The notes under the pieces are model-generated. The model saw only the letters and a list, made by a program, of their open reading frames with translations. It searched no databases and was not told the origin of the DNA. Position numbers and translations under genes: made by a program. From Fidelibacterota bacterium (GTDB lineage Bacteria; Marinisomatota; Marinisomatia; Marinisomatales; TCS55): a DNA stretch of 51,212 bases. Every line of letters begins with the position of its first letter. The stretch's first letter is position 1. The DNA lies in assembly GCA_004124535.1 (NCBI GenBank), contig SCKQ01000011.1, forward strand, positions 1 to 51,212, read 5' to 3'. Of this stretch, positions 43,418-51,212 are shown piece by piece.

Positions 43418-45526
43418 CTATTTTAACAAGATAAGCTTTTGGGTGGTTTGCAAACCACTACTTTCCATCTTGACAAAATACACGCCACTGGCAAAACCTT
43501 CTGCCAGCCAGCGTACTTCATGTTCGCCAGGTGCCAATTTGTCGTTGATTAATGTGTCTGCCAAACGGCCGTTGATATCGTATATACGTAAAGTCACTTT
43601 TTCAGATTGACCAAGTGCAAACCGAATAGTCGTTACGGGATTAAAGGGATTGGGATAGGGAGCGAATAATTTGAATTCATTCGGTAATATTTCTGATCCT
43701 GTCCCGGCAATCTCTTCACCAAAGATCATATCCTTGAATTCAAAGTTTGTATGCAGGTCCCACTGGTCATTTTTATGCGGGCTTGGCGTACCATCAGTGT
43801 GGATTAAGTCACTTTGCCCGGGTGGGTTTATATTGTAATCAATAATCTCTGTACCCGTCATTTCATAAGCCCCCTGGTATGTGCCGTGATCGTTAATCGC
43901 TTCCGGTATTCCTTTTACATCCTCCAGGGTCATGCTGGAAAAAGACGTAACAAAATTAGTAATGTTATCCACGCCATTACAGATTCCTGATCCGGAGATC
44001 CAGGGACCGATATCGCCGTTATTCCACCAAGACGCCGGTTTATTATTCCAATTGGTAAAGAAACCCTGATCAGGATTTAATGCATGTGGCATATCTTCAA
44101 AGGCAATGAAACCGCCCCATTCTTCCGAGCCGTCACCTTTATGGGGCAGGTAGGGATGAACCCCATCGCTGCGATCCTGGAAACGACCACCATGCCAGAA
44201 AGCAATATTCTGATCCTGGTCAATGGCAAAGGCATTAAAAGACATAGGCGCGTCACTCACGGCCTCATCATAATCAGCGATACTGGTGGCCTTATTAATT
44301 TTGTATATATAATCCGCCATTTGAACATCATCCATCCAAAAGGTCATCTTCTGGGAGTAAACCTGGTGCGTTGGTAAATAAGAACCCACAACAGGCCCAT
44401 GTATGGTTCGGTAGTGAGTAAATATTTCCTCACCAGCGATCATTTTAATAGTATCAACGATCACCTCAAAATCCAGCCACTCGCCGTTGTGCCAGTAACC
44501 ATCATTAAAATTGTTGCTCTGGGTTGAATCAATATAAGTATCCACGTTATCGCTGACACCGCTGGTCCAGGTCCAGGCGATATGTTCATTATGGCCTAAA
44601 GTGACAAATGGTACACCAGGTATAGTTTTTCCTCCTATATGGTAAGTGGGACATTCCAATTCTATTTCCATGGTTGTCGATGCTTCATTATAACTGGGCG
44701 AGCCCATTTGCGGGCAGCCCAAAAGCATTACATTGCCGCTGGTGGAAAAACCTGGATCTACAAGAGCAGCAAAACTGCCGAGTTTGTATATGATACCGTT
44801 ATCTTTCCAGAATTGCATAACGTATTCATTGCGTGCTTCCATTTCCAAGACAACTTCTTCCGGAACCGTCATTCCTGAATAATGCCAGGCTTGAGCTGCA
44901 GCTTGCCTGGTATCCGGGATGGTGGTGGAACAGGCCGGGTCATTCACAGGCCGGTTCTCATTGAACCAGTCCCAGCCGTTATTCTGCAATTCATTCAAAC
45001 GGGATAATTCTTCACCGCCGAACATGCCGAACCTGCGCAACATGAAAACAGCGAAGGCACTACCATCTCTTAGTGTAAAAGGATCAAAATCTCTGTCCAG
45101 ATACTGTTCAGGCATGTACAATTCCGGGTGTAGGTTCATCGTATCAACATAAGCGTTGATACCATCCGCATAAATTTGGATAGCGTTTTGAACTTCAGGT
45201 AGTGTATTGGCAATCATGGCATCTATTTCTGCATCTGAGTAGCCAGTACGCAATAATTCCTTATCCACATCCAGAGCAAGGCTCCCAAACCATTCACTCA
45301 ATCTGCCGGTGGCCGCCCGGCGGTTCAAATCGATCTGGTATAAGCGATCATTGGCTTCAGCAAAGCCCTGGCCGAAGAACATTGCTGTTTCATTATCGGC
45401 TTTGATGTGGGGCACGCCGTACTCGTCCCGGTCAATGATGACCGTGGTGCCGTCCGGGGCAATCAAATGTTTTGTTTCAGCAAATAAAGCTGAAATTGCA
45501 AGTAAAATGGTAATTAAATAACGCAT
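43418..45526 (-). CDS. penicillin-acylase-family Ntn hydrolase with T9SS type A sorting domain
   Basis: A secreted amidase of the penicillin/AHL acylase family, cleaving N-acyl bonds. 702 residues with a signal peptide (1-16). The A-chain region includes DEYGVPHIKADNETAMFFGQGFAEANDRLYQIDLNRR. The predicted B-chain nucleophile is Ser251 in LGSFAALVDPG, where the family has GSNAW...SG, so autoprocessing is plausible. HIGGKTIPGVPFVTLGHNEHIAWTWTSG is the conserved B-chain strand. The last about 85 residues are a Por/T9SS sorting domain (YPNPFNPVTTIRF, IYDINGRL, GVYFVKMESSGLQTTQKLILL). The enzyme is shorter than usual (about 780), and its substrate is unknown. Confidence 0.9.
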   Translation of the reverse strand: MRYLITILLAISALFAETKHLIAPDGTTVIIDRDEYGVPHIKADNETAMFFGQGFAEANDRLYQIDLNRRAATGRLSEWFGSLALDVDKELLRTGYSDAEIDAMIANTLPEVQNAIQIYADGINAYVDTMNLHPELYMPEQYLDRDFDPFTLRDGSAFAVFMLRRFGMFGGEELSRLNELQNNGWDWFNENRPVNDPACSTTIPDTRQAAAQAWHYSGMTVPEEVVLEMEARNEYVMQFWKDNGIIYKLGSFAALVDPGFSTSGNVMLLGCPQMGSPSYNEASTTMEIELECPTYHIGGKTIPGVPFVTLGHNEHIAWTWTSGVSDNVDTYIDSTQSNNFNDGYWHNGEWLDFEVIVDTIKMIAGEEIFTHYRTIHGPVVGSYLPTHQVYSQKMTFWMDDVQMADYIYKINKATSIADYDEAVSDAPMSFNAFAIDQDQNIAFWHGGRFQDRSDGVHPYLPHKGDGSEEWGGFIAFEDMPHALNPDQGFFTNWNNKPASWWNNGDIGPWISGSGICNGVDNITNFVTSFSSMTLEDVKGIPEAINDHGTYQGAYEMTGTEIIDYNINPPGQSDLIHTDGTPSPHKNDQWDLHTNFEFKDMIFGEEIAGTGSEILPNEFKLFAPYPNPFNPVTTIRFALGQSEKVTLRIYDINGRLADTLINDKLAPGEHEVRWLAEGFASGVYFVKMESSGLQTTQKLILLK

Positions 45527-45574
45527 TGTGACCTCAATTAAATTATTAAATCCGGTGAATTTACAGCTTTTTGG

Positions 45575-46000
45575 CTAATCAGCTTTCCAGCTGTGTAAAA
45601 ATTCTTCAATACGCGTGCAAATAGTTTCGCGTGTTTTTCGAAAAGAATCTAGGTATTCATCATCGGCATCCCAGCCGGCAAAGGGATCTTTGATACTCCA
45701 ATGCAGCCGTTTCACATCGCCGGGAAATGTTGGGCAGACCTGGTTGGCGTTATCGCAAACGGTAATAACAATATCAATCCCTTTATCTAAATAGTAATCA
45801 ATGGGATCAGATGTATGATGAGATATATCAATTCCCCATTCATTCATTACCCTGATGGACATGGGATTAACACGGGTAGGGTGGCTGCCGGCGCTATAAA
45901 CGTCAAATTCATCCCCGGCTTTATCACGAAGTATCCCCTCAGCAATTTGTGAACGGCACGAGTTTCCTGTACAAACAAATAATACTTTAGGCTTAAACAT
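45575..46000 (-). CDS. arsC: thioredoxin-coupled arsenate reductase (LMW-PTP fold)
   Basis: Reduces arsenate to arsenite by a three-cysteine relay. The LMW-PTP loop VCTGNSCRSQ has Cys10 and Arg16, and Cys82 and Cys89 lie in VCDNANQVCP; these are the same residue numbers as in Staphylococcus pI258 ArsC. DPFAGW holds the general acid Asp. The frame is open to 46135, but ATG 46000 (MFKPKVLFVC) puts the catalytic loop at the normal place, giving 141 residues. No arsB, acr3 or arsR lies nearby. It is divergent from the methyltransferase. Confidence 0.92.
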   Translation of the reverse strand: MFKPKVLFVCTGNSCRSQIAEGILRDKAGDEFDVYSAGSHPTRVNPMSIRVMNEWGIDISHHTSDPIDYYLDKGIDIVITVCDNANQVCPTFPGDVKRLHWSIKDPFAGWDADDEYLDSFRKTRETICTRIEEFLHSWKAD

Positions 46001-46091
46001 AATCGTGAATTTGCTGCAGGCGTAGATGATTATCAATGAACCTTTTGTGGAATCCGTATTTTTTTGAGGATAGAAGCGTGTAAATTTTCCC

Positions 46092-46922
46092 GTGGCAGGA
46101 ATTGAAAAAGAACAACTAAACCCTTTGTTTACCAATCCGCTGGAGCCCTATCCTGGTTTATCGGTCAATGATCTGAACCGCTATTTGCCAGCAGTCCGCA
46201 AGGCGGACGAAATCGCCATGACCGTGGATACCATGGAAGAAGGTTTGTTTCTGGCAGACGCACTGGATGGTTTAGAACACCTGCCGGAAAATTCCATGGA
46301 TTTGATATTAACCGCACCGCCGGTCAGCCCCTGGCGGGATATTGGCACACATGGGCAAAAAATGACACTTCAGGAGTATTATACATGGAACAACAAATGG
46401 CTGCAGGAAAGTCAGCGAATTTTAAAGAGTACAGGTGCTATATATTTGCTGTGCAGCTGGCGTTTCTCTGGAATGTACCATGCATTGTTGAGCGATTATT
46501 TCAGGGTGCAAACACGTATAACCTGGCGGGATAGAAGAACTGGAACCCAGGATCAAAACCCCACGTGGTTCAATGAAATTGGTGATATTTGGCTGGCCAC
46601 AAAAACGAGTGACTTTGTTTTTAACAGGGAAATGATAGCCAATGATAAAAAGATACTGGACTCTGGTAATACTGAAAATATGTCCAATCTCTGGCTGGAA
46701 TATTTTACAATGGGCTCTGACCAGGAAAAAGGTGACCTTCCGGAAATGCTGCTGAGTAAAATCCTCCAGGCCAGCAGTTTCAAGTTAAGCTGGGTGGTGG
46801 ATCCATTTATGCGCAGGGGTAGTGTGGGTGTTGCTGCAAAGAGTATGGGCCGCCGGTTTATCGGCTTTGAAACAGACCAGGACAGCCTGCTAATGGCTAT
46901 GAAACGGATCGATCAGAGTTAA
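46092..46922 (+). CDS. N4/N6-type DNA methyltransferase-like protein with altered motifs
   Basis: 276 residues with a permuted (beta-class-like) layout. The opening LADALDGLEHLPENSMDLILTAPP matches the N-terminal part of N6/N4 MTases, but motif IV reads TAPPV (74-78), not DPPY or SPPY. The C-terminal SAM-binding block reads DPFMRRGSVGVAAKSMGRRFIGFE, where active enzymes have DPFxGSGTT. Both motifs are thus changed at key residues. The start is GTG; the first 45 residues have no clear motif, and a later start is possible. There is no restriction gene beside it, and yqeY follows after 12 bases. It may be an inactive or repurposed enzyme. Confidence 0.8.
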   Translation: MAGIEKEQLNPLFTNPLEPYPGLSVNDLNRYLPAVRKADEIAMTVDTMEEGLFLADALDGLEHLPENSMDLILTAPPVSPWRDIGTHGQKMTLQEYYTWNNKWLQESQRILKSTGAIYLLCSWRFSGMYHALLSDYFRVQTRITWRDRRTGTQDQNPTWFNEIGDIWLATKTSDFVFNREMIANDKKILDSGNTENMSNLWLEYFTMGSDQEKGDLPEMLLSKILQASSFKLSWVVDPFMRRGSVGVAAKSMGRRFIGFETDQDSLLMAMKRIDQS

Positions 46923-46934
46923 AAAAGGAATAAT

Positions 46935-47378
46935 ATGAGTTTATCTGAACAAATTCAAAAAGACATGTATGCGGCCATGAAAAATGGTGAAAAGGATAAA
47001 ACTGTTACACTTCGCAGTGCACTTTCTAAACTGAAAGACAAAAGGATCGACAAACAGGATGATTTGAGTGAGCAGGAAGAGTTACAGGTCATAAAGACCA
47101 TGGTGAAACAGCGTTATGAATCCATTGAAATGTATGAAAAAGGTGGCAGAGATGATCTCGTTGCTAAAGAAAAGACAGAATTGGAAATATTAGAGACGTT
47201 CTTGCCGCAAATGATGGGCGCTGAAGAATTGGGAACTTTGATAAATGCCGTAATTGCAGAAACAGGAGCTACATCCATGTCTGATATCGGCAAGATCATG
47301 CCGGAAGTAATGAAGCGTTCTGCTGGCCGGGCTGATGGTAAACTGGCTCAATCACTCGTTCGGGACAAACTTGGTTGA
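46935..47378 (+). CDS. yqeY: GatB/YqeY-domain protein
   Basis: Family of unknown precise function with a domain shared with the tail of GatB (tRNA amidotransferase). 147 residues, all helical, with MKNGEKDKTVTLRSALSKLKDKRID near the N-terminus, VKQRYESIEMYEKGGRDDLVAKEKTELEILETFLPQMM in the middle, and the C-terminal AGRADGKLAQSLVRDKL, all typical. GGAATAATATG upstream gives a good SD. In many genomes yqeY lies next to dnaG, as here (with cvpA between them). Confidence 0.94.
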   Translation: MSLSEQIQKDMYAAMKNGEKDKTVTLRSALSKLKDKRIDKQDDLSEQEELQVIKTMVKQRYESIEMYEKGGRDDLVAKEKTELEILETFLPQMMGAEELGTLINAVIAETGATSMSDIGKIMPEVMKRSAGRADGKLAQSLVRDKLG

Positions 47379-47388
47379 TAAATGATCT

Positions 47389-47931
47389 ATGATCCTCTTT
47401 TTTGATATATTAGCAATGATGTTCATAATAGCCTTAGGCATCATTGGCTATAAACGGGGTCTAGTAGAAGAAATGGGCCGCTTGCTGGGCTTGATCATAG
47501 CTGTTTCCTTTGCTTGGAGCTATTATGTGGAATTATCCGGAATTGTGCTGAACCTGATCAATATCAACACTTGGGTGGTAATGGTTTTTAGTTTTACAAT
47601 TATTTTTATAGCTGCGCTGCTATTGGCTAGGATACTAACAAAATTCATACATTTGTTATTACTGTCAAAAAGCACCAAATTGTTGAACAGAGGTATGGGT
47701 TTCACATTTGGGGCAATCAAAGCAGTATTGGTTTTGATGGTGTTTATTTGGGCTTTGGATATTTATCCAAAAAAAAAATGGTCAAAGATCGTTCATGCCG
47801 AATCAAATGTAGCTGGATACTTGACCGCTATTCGATTGAACATAATCAATTTGTTTAATCTTCAGGATCCCGTGGCCAAAGGGGAGAAATTTGTTCAAGA
47901 ATTAATGGAATCAGCAGAAGAAGACTTATAA
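47389..47931 (+). CDS. cvpA: CvpA family membrane protein
   Basis: 180 residues with about four membrane helices: 2-18, 27-48, 56-80 and 104-122. The family's opening FDILAMMFIIALGIIGYKRGLVEEMGRLLGL is present. CvpA is linked in Enterobacteria to colicin V secretion and envelope robustness; its mechanism is not settled. The run of 10 A's at 47769-47778 lies in the KKK segment. The stop overlaps the dnaG start (TAATG). Confidence 0.9.
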   Translation: MILFFDILAMMFIIALGIIGYKRGLVEEMGRLLGLIIAVSFAWSYYVELSGIVLNLININTWVVMVFSFTIIFIAALLLARILTKFIHLLLLSKSTKLLNRGMGFTFGAIKAVLVLMVFIWALDIYPKKKWSKIVHAESNVAGYLTAIRLNIINLFNLQDPVAKGEKFVQELMESAEEDL

Positions 47932-49688
47932 TGGCGCGCATCAGTCAGGAAACCATCGATAGAATACGCAACACTGCTGATATTTTAGATGTCATCTCCC
48001 AATATGTTAATCTCAAAAAGCGCGGCAGGAATTTCTTTGGTCTTTGCCCCTTCCACGATGAACGTACGCCTTCATTCAGCGTAGCTCCCGATAAAGAGAT
48101 TTACCATTGTTTTGGCTGCGGAGCCGGAGGCAGTGTATTCAATTTTATTATGGAGCACGAAAACCTCACATTTGTGGAAGCTGTCCAGCAATTGGGAACG
48201 CATTATGGAATTGAAGTTGTGCTTTCGGGGGATAGCGGATCAAAGCAATTATTCACCCAATTGTATGAACTTCATGAGATTGCTGCAGCTGTATATACCA
48301 AAAACCTGTTTTCTGCAAAAGGTAAAGCTGCATTGAATTATTTGCTCGAGCGTGGTTTGACAGAAGATACTCTAAAAGAGTTTAAAGTTGGTTTTGCTCC
48401 AGATTCTTGGGAATTCCTTACAAAGAGCATTAAAGGTAAGGGTTATTCTAGAGAAAGCGTGGATAAGTCAGGCCTTTTTGGAAAAGGAAAGCAGGGCGTT
48501 GTTGACCGTTTCCGTTCACGGATTATGTTTCCGATCATGAACCGTTCGGGCAAAGTGATTGCTTTCGGGGGTCGAGTTTTCGAAAGTGAGGATCCGGCAA
48601 AATACATGAATTCCCCTGAAACGCCCCTCTATCGAAAGAGTGAAGTATTTTACGGTTATCATAAAACAGCACCCGCTGTGCGTAGTGCCGGTTCTGCTAT
48701 CCTGGTGGAGGGTTATATGGATTTCCTGCAATTGGTCCAGGCCGGGATAGAAAATGTATTAGCAGTTTCAGGAACTGCTTTTACCACAAGACACGCGGTT
48801 CAAATTGGTAAAATCACCCAAAAGGTGTATTTAGCTTATGATGGTGATGAAGCTGGACAAAAGGCAGCATTACGGGCGGGTTATGCACTATTGCAGAATG
48901 GAATTGCTGCTTTGATTGTACAGGTGCCGGAGGGATTGGATCCGGATGATTGGGTGCAGAAAAAGGGTGTAGATATCGTTCGAACTGGAATTGAAAATGC
49001 TGTACCGTTATTGAACTACCATCTGGAAATAACCACAGCTATAGACCTCCCAGCTGTGGAGCGCTCTAATCTGGTAAAGGAAATTTTGGAGGAAATTGCA
49101 AGTATTCGTGATGGTATAATTCGTGATGATTTGCTACAAACATTAGCAAACAAATTGAATATCAACGAACGTGAAATGGTCAAACAGTTTCGAAATGCTG
49201 TCAGCCGTAAGCGAAGACCATCCCAACTGCAGGAATCCAAACCGGCAGCGCCAACATTATTTATAACCGTTGTGCAAAAAGCCCAAGTAGAAATCATCAG
49301 CGCATTGCTAACATCGTTTCGTGATGTAAAAGAATTGGTACAGAATAATATTGATCTCATATCTGAACCTCTTTTAAATAAAACTGCACGATTACTATTG
49401 GAACATGGTTCAGGTTCAACGGCTGCAGTTTTGGAAGAATTCAGGGATAAGAGCGAACGCGAAACAATAGCACGAATATTGATGAATGGACACAATGTTA
49501 ATGATCCCCAGATTTTGGTTCAAGAATGCTTACAAACCTTAAAGACACAACCGGTTCGGGAAAAGATTCAACAAACGCGCCTGAAAATTCGGGAGCTGGA
49601 AGCTGCCGGAAAAGACACTAGTGCTGTGATACTGGAGGTGGGGCAGCTTCGGGAGCAGCTTCGCCTGCAGACTGAAAACGATCAATAA
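47931..49688 (+). CDS. dnaG: DNA primase DnaG
   Basis: Makes RNA primers at the replication fork. The CHC2 zinc finger CPFHDERTPSFSV...HCFGCGAGG (about 40-68) is complete. The catalytic core follows, with a TOPRIM domain (about 260-345) carrying VEGYMDFLQ and AYDGDEAGQKAA with metal-binding Glu and Asp. The C-terminal helicase-interaction part is divergent but normal in length (585 in total). The TAATG overlap with cvpA implies coupling. rpoD, often next in other genomes, is not within this window. Confidence 0.97.
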   Translation: MARISQETIDRIRNTADILDVISQYVNLKKRGRNFFGLCPFHDERTPSFSVAPDKEIYHCFGCGAGGSVFNFIMEHENLTFVEAVQQLGTHYGIEVVLSGDSGSKQLFTQLYELHEIAAAVYTKNLFSAKGKAALNYLLERGLTEDTLKEFKVGFAPDSWEFLTKSIKGKGYSRESVDKSGLFGKGKQGVVDRFRSRIMFPIMNRSGKVIAFGGRVFESEDPAKYMNSPETPLYRKSEVFYGYHKTAPAVRSAGSAILVEGYMDFLQLVQAGIENVLAVSGTAFTTRHAVQIGKITQKVYLAYDGDEAGQKAALRAGYALLQNGIAALIVQVPEGLDPDDWVQKKGVDIVRTGIENAVPLLNYHLEITTAIDLPAVERSNLVKEILEEIASIRDGIIRDDLLQTLANKLNINEREMVKQFRNAVSRKRRPSQLQESKPAAPTLFITVVQKAQVEIISALLTSFRDVKELVQNNIDLISEPLLNKTARLLLEHGSGSTAAVLEEFRDKSERETIARILMNGHNVNDPQILVQECLQTLKTQPVREKIQQTRLKIRELEAAGKDTSAVILEVGQLREQLRLQTENDQ

Positions 49689-49695
49689 ATTCAGA

Positions 49696-50118
49696 GTGCG
49701 ACAGCTCTACACTATCTTCGGTATTCTTGTCTGTATCGCCCTAATTCCCGCGCAAGATCGCACAGCCATAAAGATTGTTTGTGATACTCCCGATATTCCC
49801 ATTTATGTAGACGGTCATCTCATAGGTCATACTCCCCTGGATCAGGATGTGGATGTAATACCCGGTTGGCATACGGTCAGCTTTTTCCCCAATAGTAGTG
49901 ATGAGTACTTAAATACTCGCAAAGTAACCAGAGACATTATTCGTTTAGGTACACAGGATGTTTTGGTGGAAACAGGTCAAACAACCCACGTTACAATGGC
50001 CTACAGCAATCTGGGACAGAATGTTGATGGTTATTTTAAAAGCATCCGCACTGGGAGCTATTTTGGCTTCAGTATAATCATAGTACTCATCTCAATATTG
50101 GTGTGGGCCTATGTTTAA
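49696..50118 (+). CDS. secreted PEGA-like domain protein with C-terminal membrane anchor
   Basis: 140 residues with a signal peptide (about 1-20). A PEGA-type segment follows (IPIYVDGHLIGHTPL, about 34-48), with a GWHTVSFFPNSSDEY strand as in PEGA repeats. The C-terminal 115-138 hydrophobic helix likely anchors it in the membrane. The start is GTG, 8 bases after dnaG. Its 3' end overlaps the next gene by 8 bases, so both are probably co-expressed. Function unknown. Confidence 0.75.
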   Translation: MRQLYTIFGILVCIALIPAQDRTAIKIVCDTPDIPIYVDGHLIGHTPLDQDVDVIPGWHTVSFFPNSSDEYLNTRKVTRDIIRLGTQDVLVETGQTTHVTMAYSNLGQNVDGYFKSIRTGSYFGFSIIIVLISILVWAYV

Positions 50119-51175
50119 ACGCTGTGTTGTTTTATTGTCATTTATGATCTTGAATGCACAGGAGCAAGATACGGTTGTAAAATATTTCCCAACGGATATT
50201 CAACGGTCTGAAATATTGGATAGTGAAGTCCCGGAAAAAGATGTAAAAGGTAAAGCCCATTTTAAATCCACATATTCCGGACAGGGGAAATTGCTGAATG
50301 TGGAATTTGTCCCCGGGAAGAAAAAAGGCCGTGAAAAATTGTCAGGTCTCAAATTATACTACGGTTACTGGGATATTGAAAAAAGAGATCTGGCAGACGG
50401 TTTAACCAGGGATCAGCTGGATGGGAGAAACTATTATGAAGTGAATTTCAACAGCAAGGGCCGTATAAAAAATGTGACTTTTATTGATAATAATAAGCGC
50501 ACCTTGTGGTCGTATCAATTAAAGTGGAATAAAGCAGGAACACGATCAAAATACAGCGTGGAATTCCATGTTCGCGAACCATTGACACTTTTTGATGAAT
50601 TTCTATTTGCCGATGATTTAAGTGAAATGCGCAGGGGGTGGTCTATGAAAATAAAAGAACGTGAAGATAACAGGCCCCACACTGTAACCGTCACAGATAA
50701 ACTGGAACAGGTTTATTATTATTATACACTGCAGTATCTGGATGGCAGCAAGAAAAGCCGTTCAAAGGAAATCATTACATCGGAATATTTCCGGTTTGAT
50801 TCCTCTAAAGTGGGCAAGCATAAATTGTTTTATAACAGAAAAGATTTTTTGCACAAGGCAGAGTATTATAATGCAGAAGATAATTTGAAGTATACCAATT
50901 CCTTTGATTACAGCAATGCTCCCAGTGAGATTTTATTGACAGTGAGTGATAAAAAAGGGATACTGCTGGAAAAGAGGATTATCCCTTTTTCCAACAAATA
51001 CAAACGGCGGCTGGGACCGCCGAAAGACAAAACCGGTTTGGCAGATATTCTGGAATTTATTGAAAACAGCGGAGAAGAAAATCTGGGGCAATTGGTGCAG
51101 CTCATTGAAGCAAAGTTTGATGTAACTGTGAAAAAAAAAAAAAATAGAAAAACGAAATCAGAAAAGCTAGCTTAA
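50111..51175 (+). CDS. unrecognised secreted protein with basic C-terminal tail
   Basis: 354 residues. An N-terminal signal (about 1-16, ending LNAQEQ) is followed by repeated strand-turn motifs such as GRNYYEVNFNSKGRIKNVTFID and KLFYNRKDFLHKAEYYNAEDNLKYTN, which suggest a beta-rich fold of MORN/YwqK-like character; this is only a resemblance. The C-terminus has about 20 mostly Lys/Arg residues, encoded in part by a run of 14 A's (51131-51144), followed by LA. Family not recognised. It overlaps the PEGA gene by 8 bases. Confidence 0.7.
   Translation: MFKRCVVLLSFMILNAQEQDTVVKYFPTDIQRSEILDSEVPEKDVKGKAHFKSTYSGQGKLLNVEFVPGKKKGREKLSGLKLYYGYWDIEKRDLADGLTRDQLDGRNYYEVNFNSKGRIKNVTFIDNNKRTLWSYQLKWNKAGTRSKYSVEFHVREPLTLFDEFLFADDLSEMRRGWSMKIKEREDNRPHTVTVTDKLEQVYYYYTLQYLDGSKKSRSKEIITSEYFRFDSSKVGKHKLFYNRKDFLHKAEYYNAEDNLKYTNSFDYSNAPSEILLTVSDKKGILLEKRIIPFSNKYKRRLGPPKDKTGLADILEFIENSGEENLGQLVQLIEAKFDVTVKKKKNRKTKSEKLA
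51131..51144 (+). repeat. homopolymer tract of 14 A in the 3' end of the last gene
   Basis: A run of 14 A's encodes a Lys stretch and Asn near the C-terminus. Such runs are prone to polymerase slippage (replication or transcription) and to sequencing error. A one-base change would alter only the last 10 or so codons. Confidence 0.9.
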
Positions 51176-51212
51176 ATAGTACTAGAACTATAGTGATACA
51201 AACACAGTCTCA

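Noticed and set aside
1..51212. CRISPR arrays, tRNA/rRNA genes, IS elements, phage genes
   Set aside because: No direct repeat-spacer pattern, cloverleaf, transposase or integrase signature was seen on reading both strands. A tRNAscan/Infernal run would be decisive.

Overview
The window reads as one chromosomal segment of an uncultured, moderately AT-rich Gram-negative bacterium of the FCB group. The best guess is Candidatus Marinimicrobia (SAR406/Neomarinimicrobiota) or a close relative. The evidence is a complete diderm envelope toolkit (BamA, OmpH, LpxD/C/A, LpxL-type acyltransferase), a C-terminal type IX secretion (Por) sorting domain on a penicillin-acylase-like enzyme (43418-45526), a eukaryote-type glutamine synthetase II, and many secreted or lipoprotein enzymes. 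This is inferred from protein families; no rRNA or tRNA gene is visible. Coding density is very high: no gap exceeds about 150 bases, and many neighbours overlap (ATGA, TAATG).

Layout. 1-943: 3' part of glnII with a strong terminator. 1058-5989: a lipoprotein fusing a c-type cytochrome to a peptidylglycine-monooxygenase-like copper domain, then a secreted lipase, an S9 peptidase and CsaA. 6028-12140: a MarR regulator with a palindrome over its start codon, then mutY, plsC, an SDR, pepC, a class V aminotransferase and a HAD phosphatase. 12132-15154 (minus): MFS exporter, 2x[4Fe-4S] ferredoxin, FGGY kinase. 15295-17897: a second ferredoxin, a cysteine-free Mrp ATPase, and an unrecognised eight-helix membrane protein followed by a small membrane-anchored zinc-ribbon-like protein. 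17989-27944: envelope/isoprenoid cluster uppS-bamA-ompH-lpxD-lpxC-fabZ-lpxA-(barrel protein)-dxr-rseP, in which lpxA appears to start at ATT. 27925-30075 (minus): DUF3108, tsaC, lpxL-like. 30171-33019: nfeD, floA and an acidic membrane-anchored protein. 33016-39895 (minus): M23 peptidase, rhomboid, cdd, udk, tdk, nupC, adk, coaE, a nucleoside uptake and salvage operon. 39996-41753: divergent PDZ protein and small barrel protein. 41822-45526 (minus): T9SS-sorted acylase and a beta-helix lipoprotein. 45575-51175: arsC, a degenerate solitary DNA methyltransferase, yqeY, cvpA, dnaG, a PEGA protein and an unrecognised secreted protein.

No CRISPR array, phage, IS element or toxin-antitoxin pair was seen; this is mostly housekeeping chromosome. 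The points most worth a second look are the cytochrome-copper monooxygenase fusion, the cysteine-less Mrp with its downstream membrane pair, the ATT-initiated lpxA, the MarR operator, MutY with an intact Nudix box, and the methyltransferase with altered catalytic motifs.
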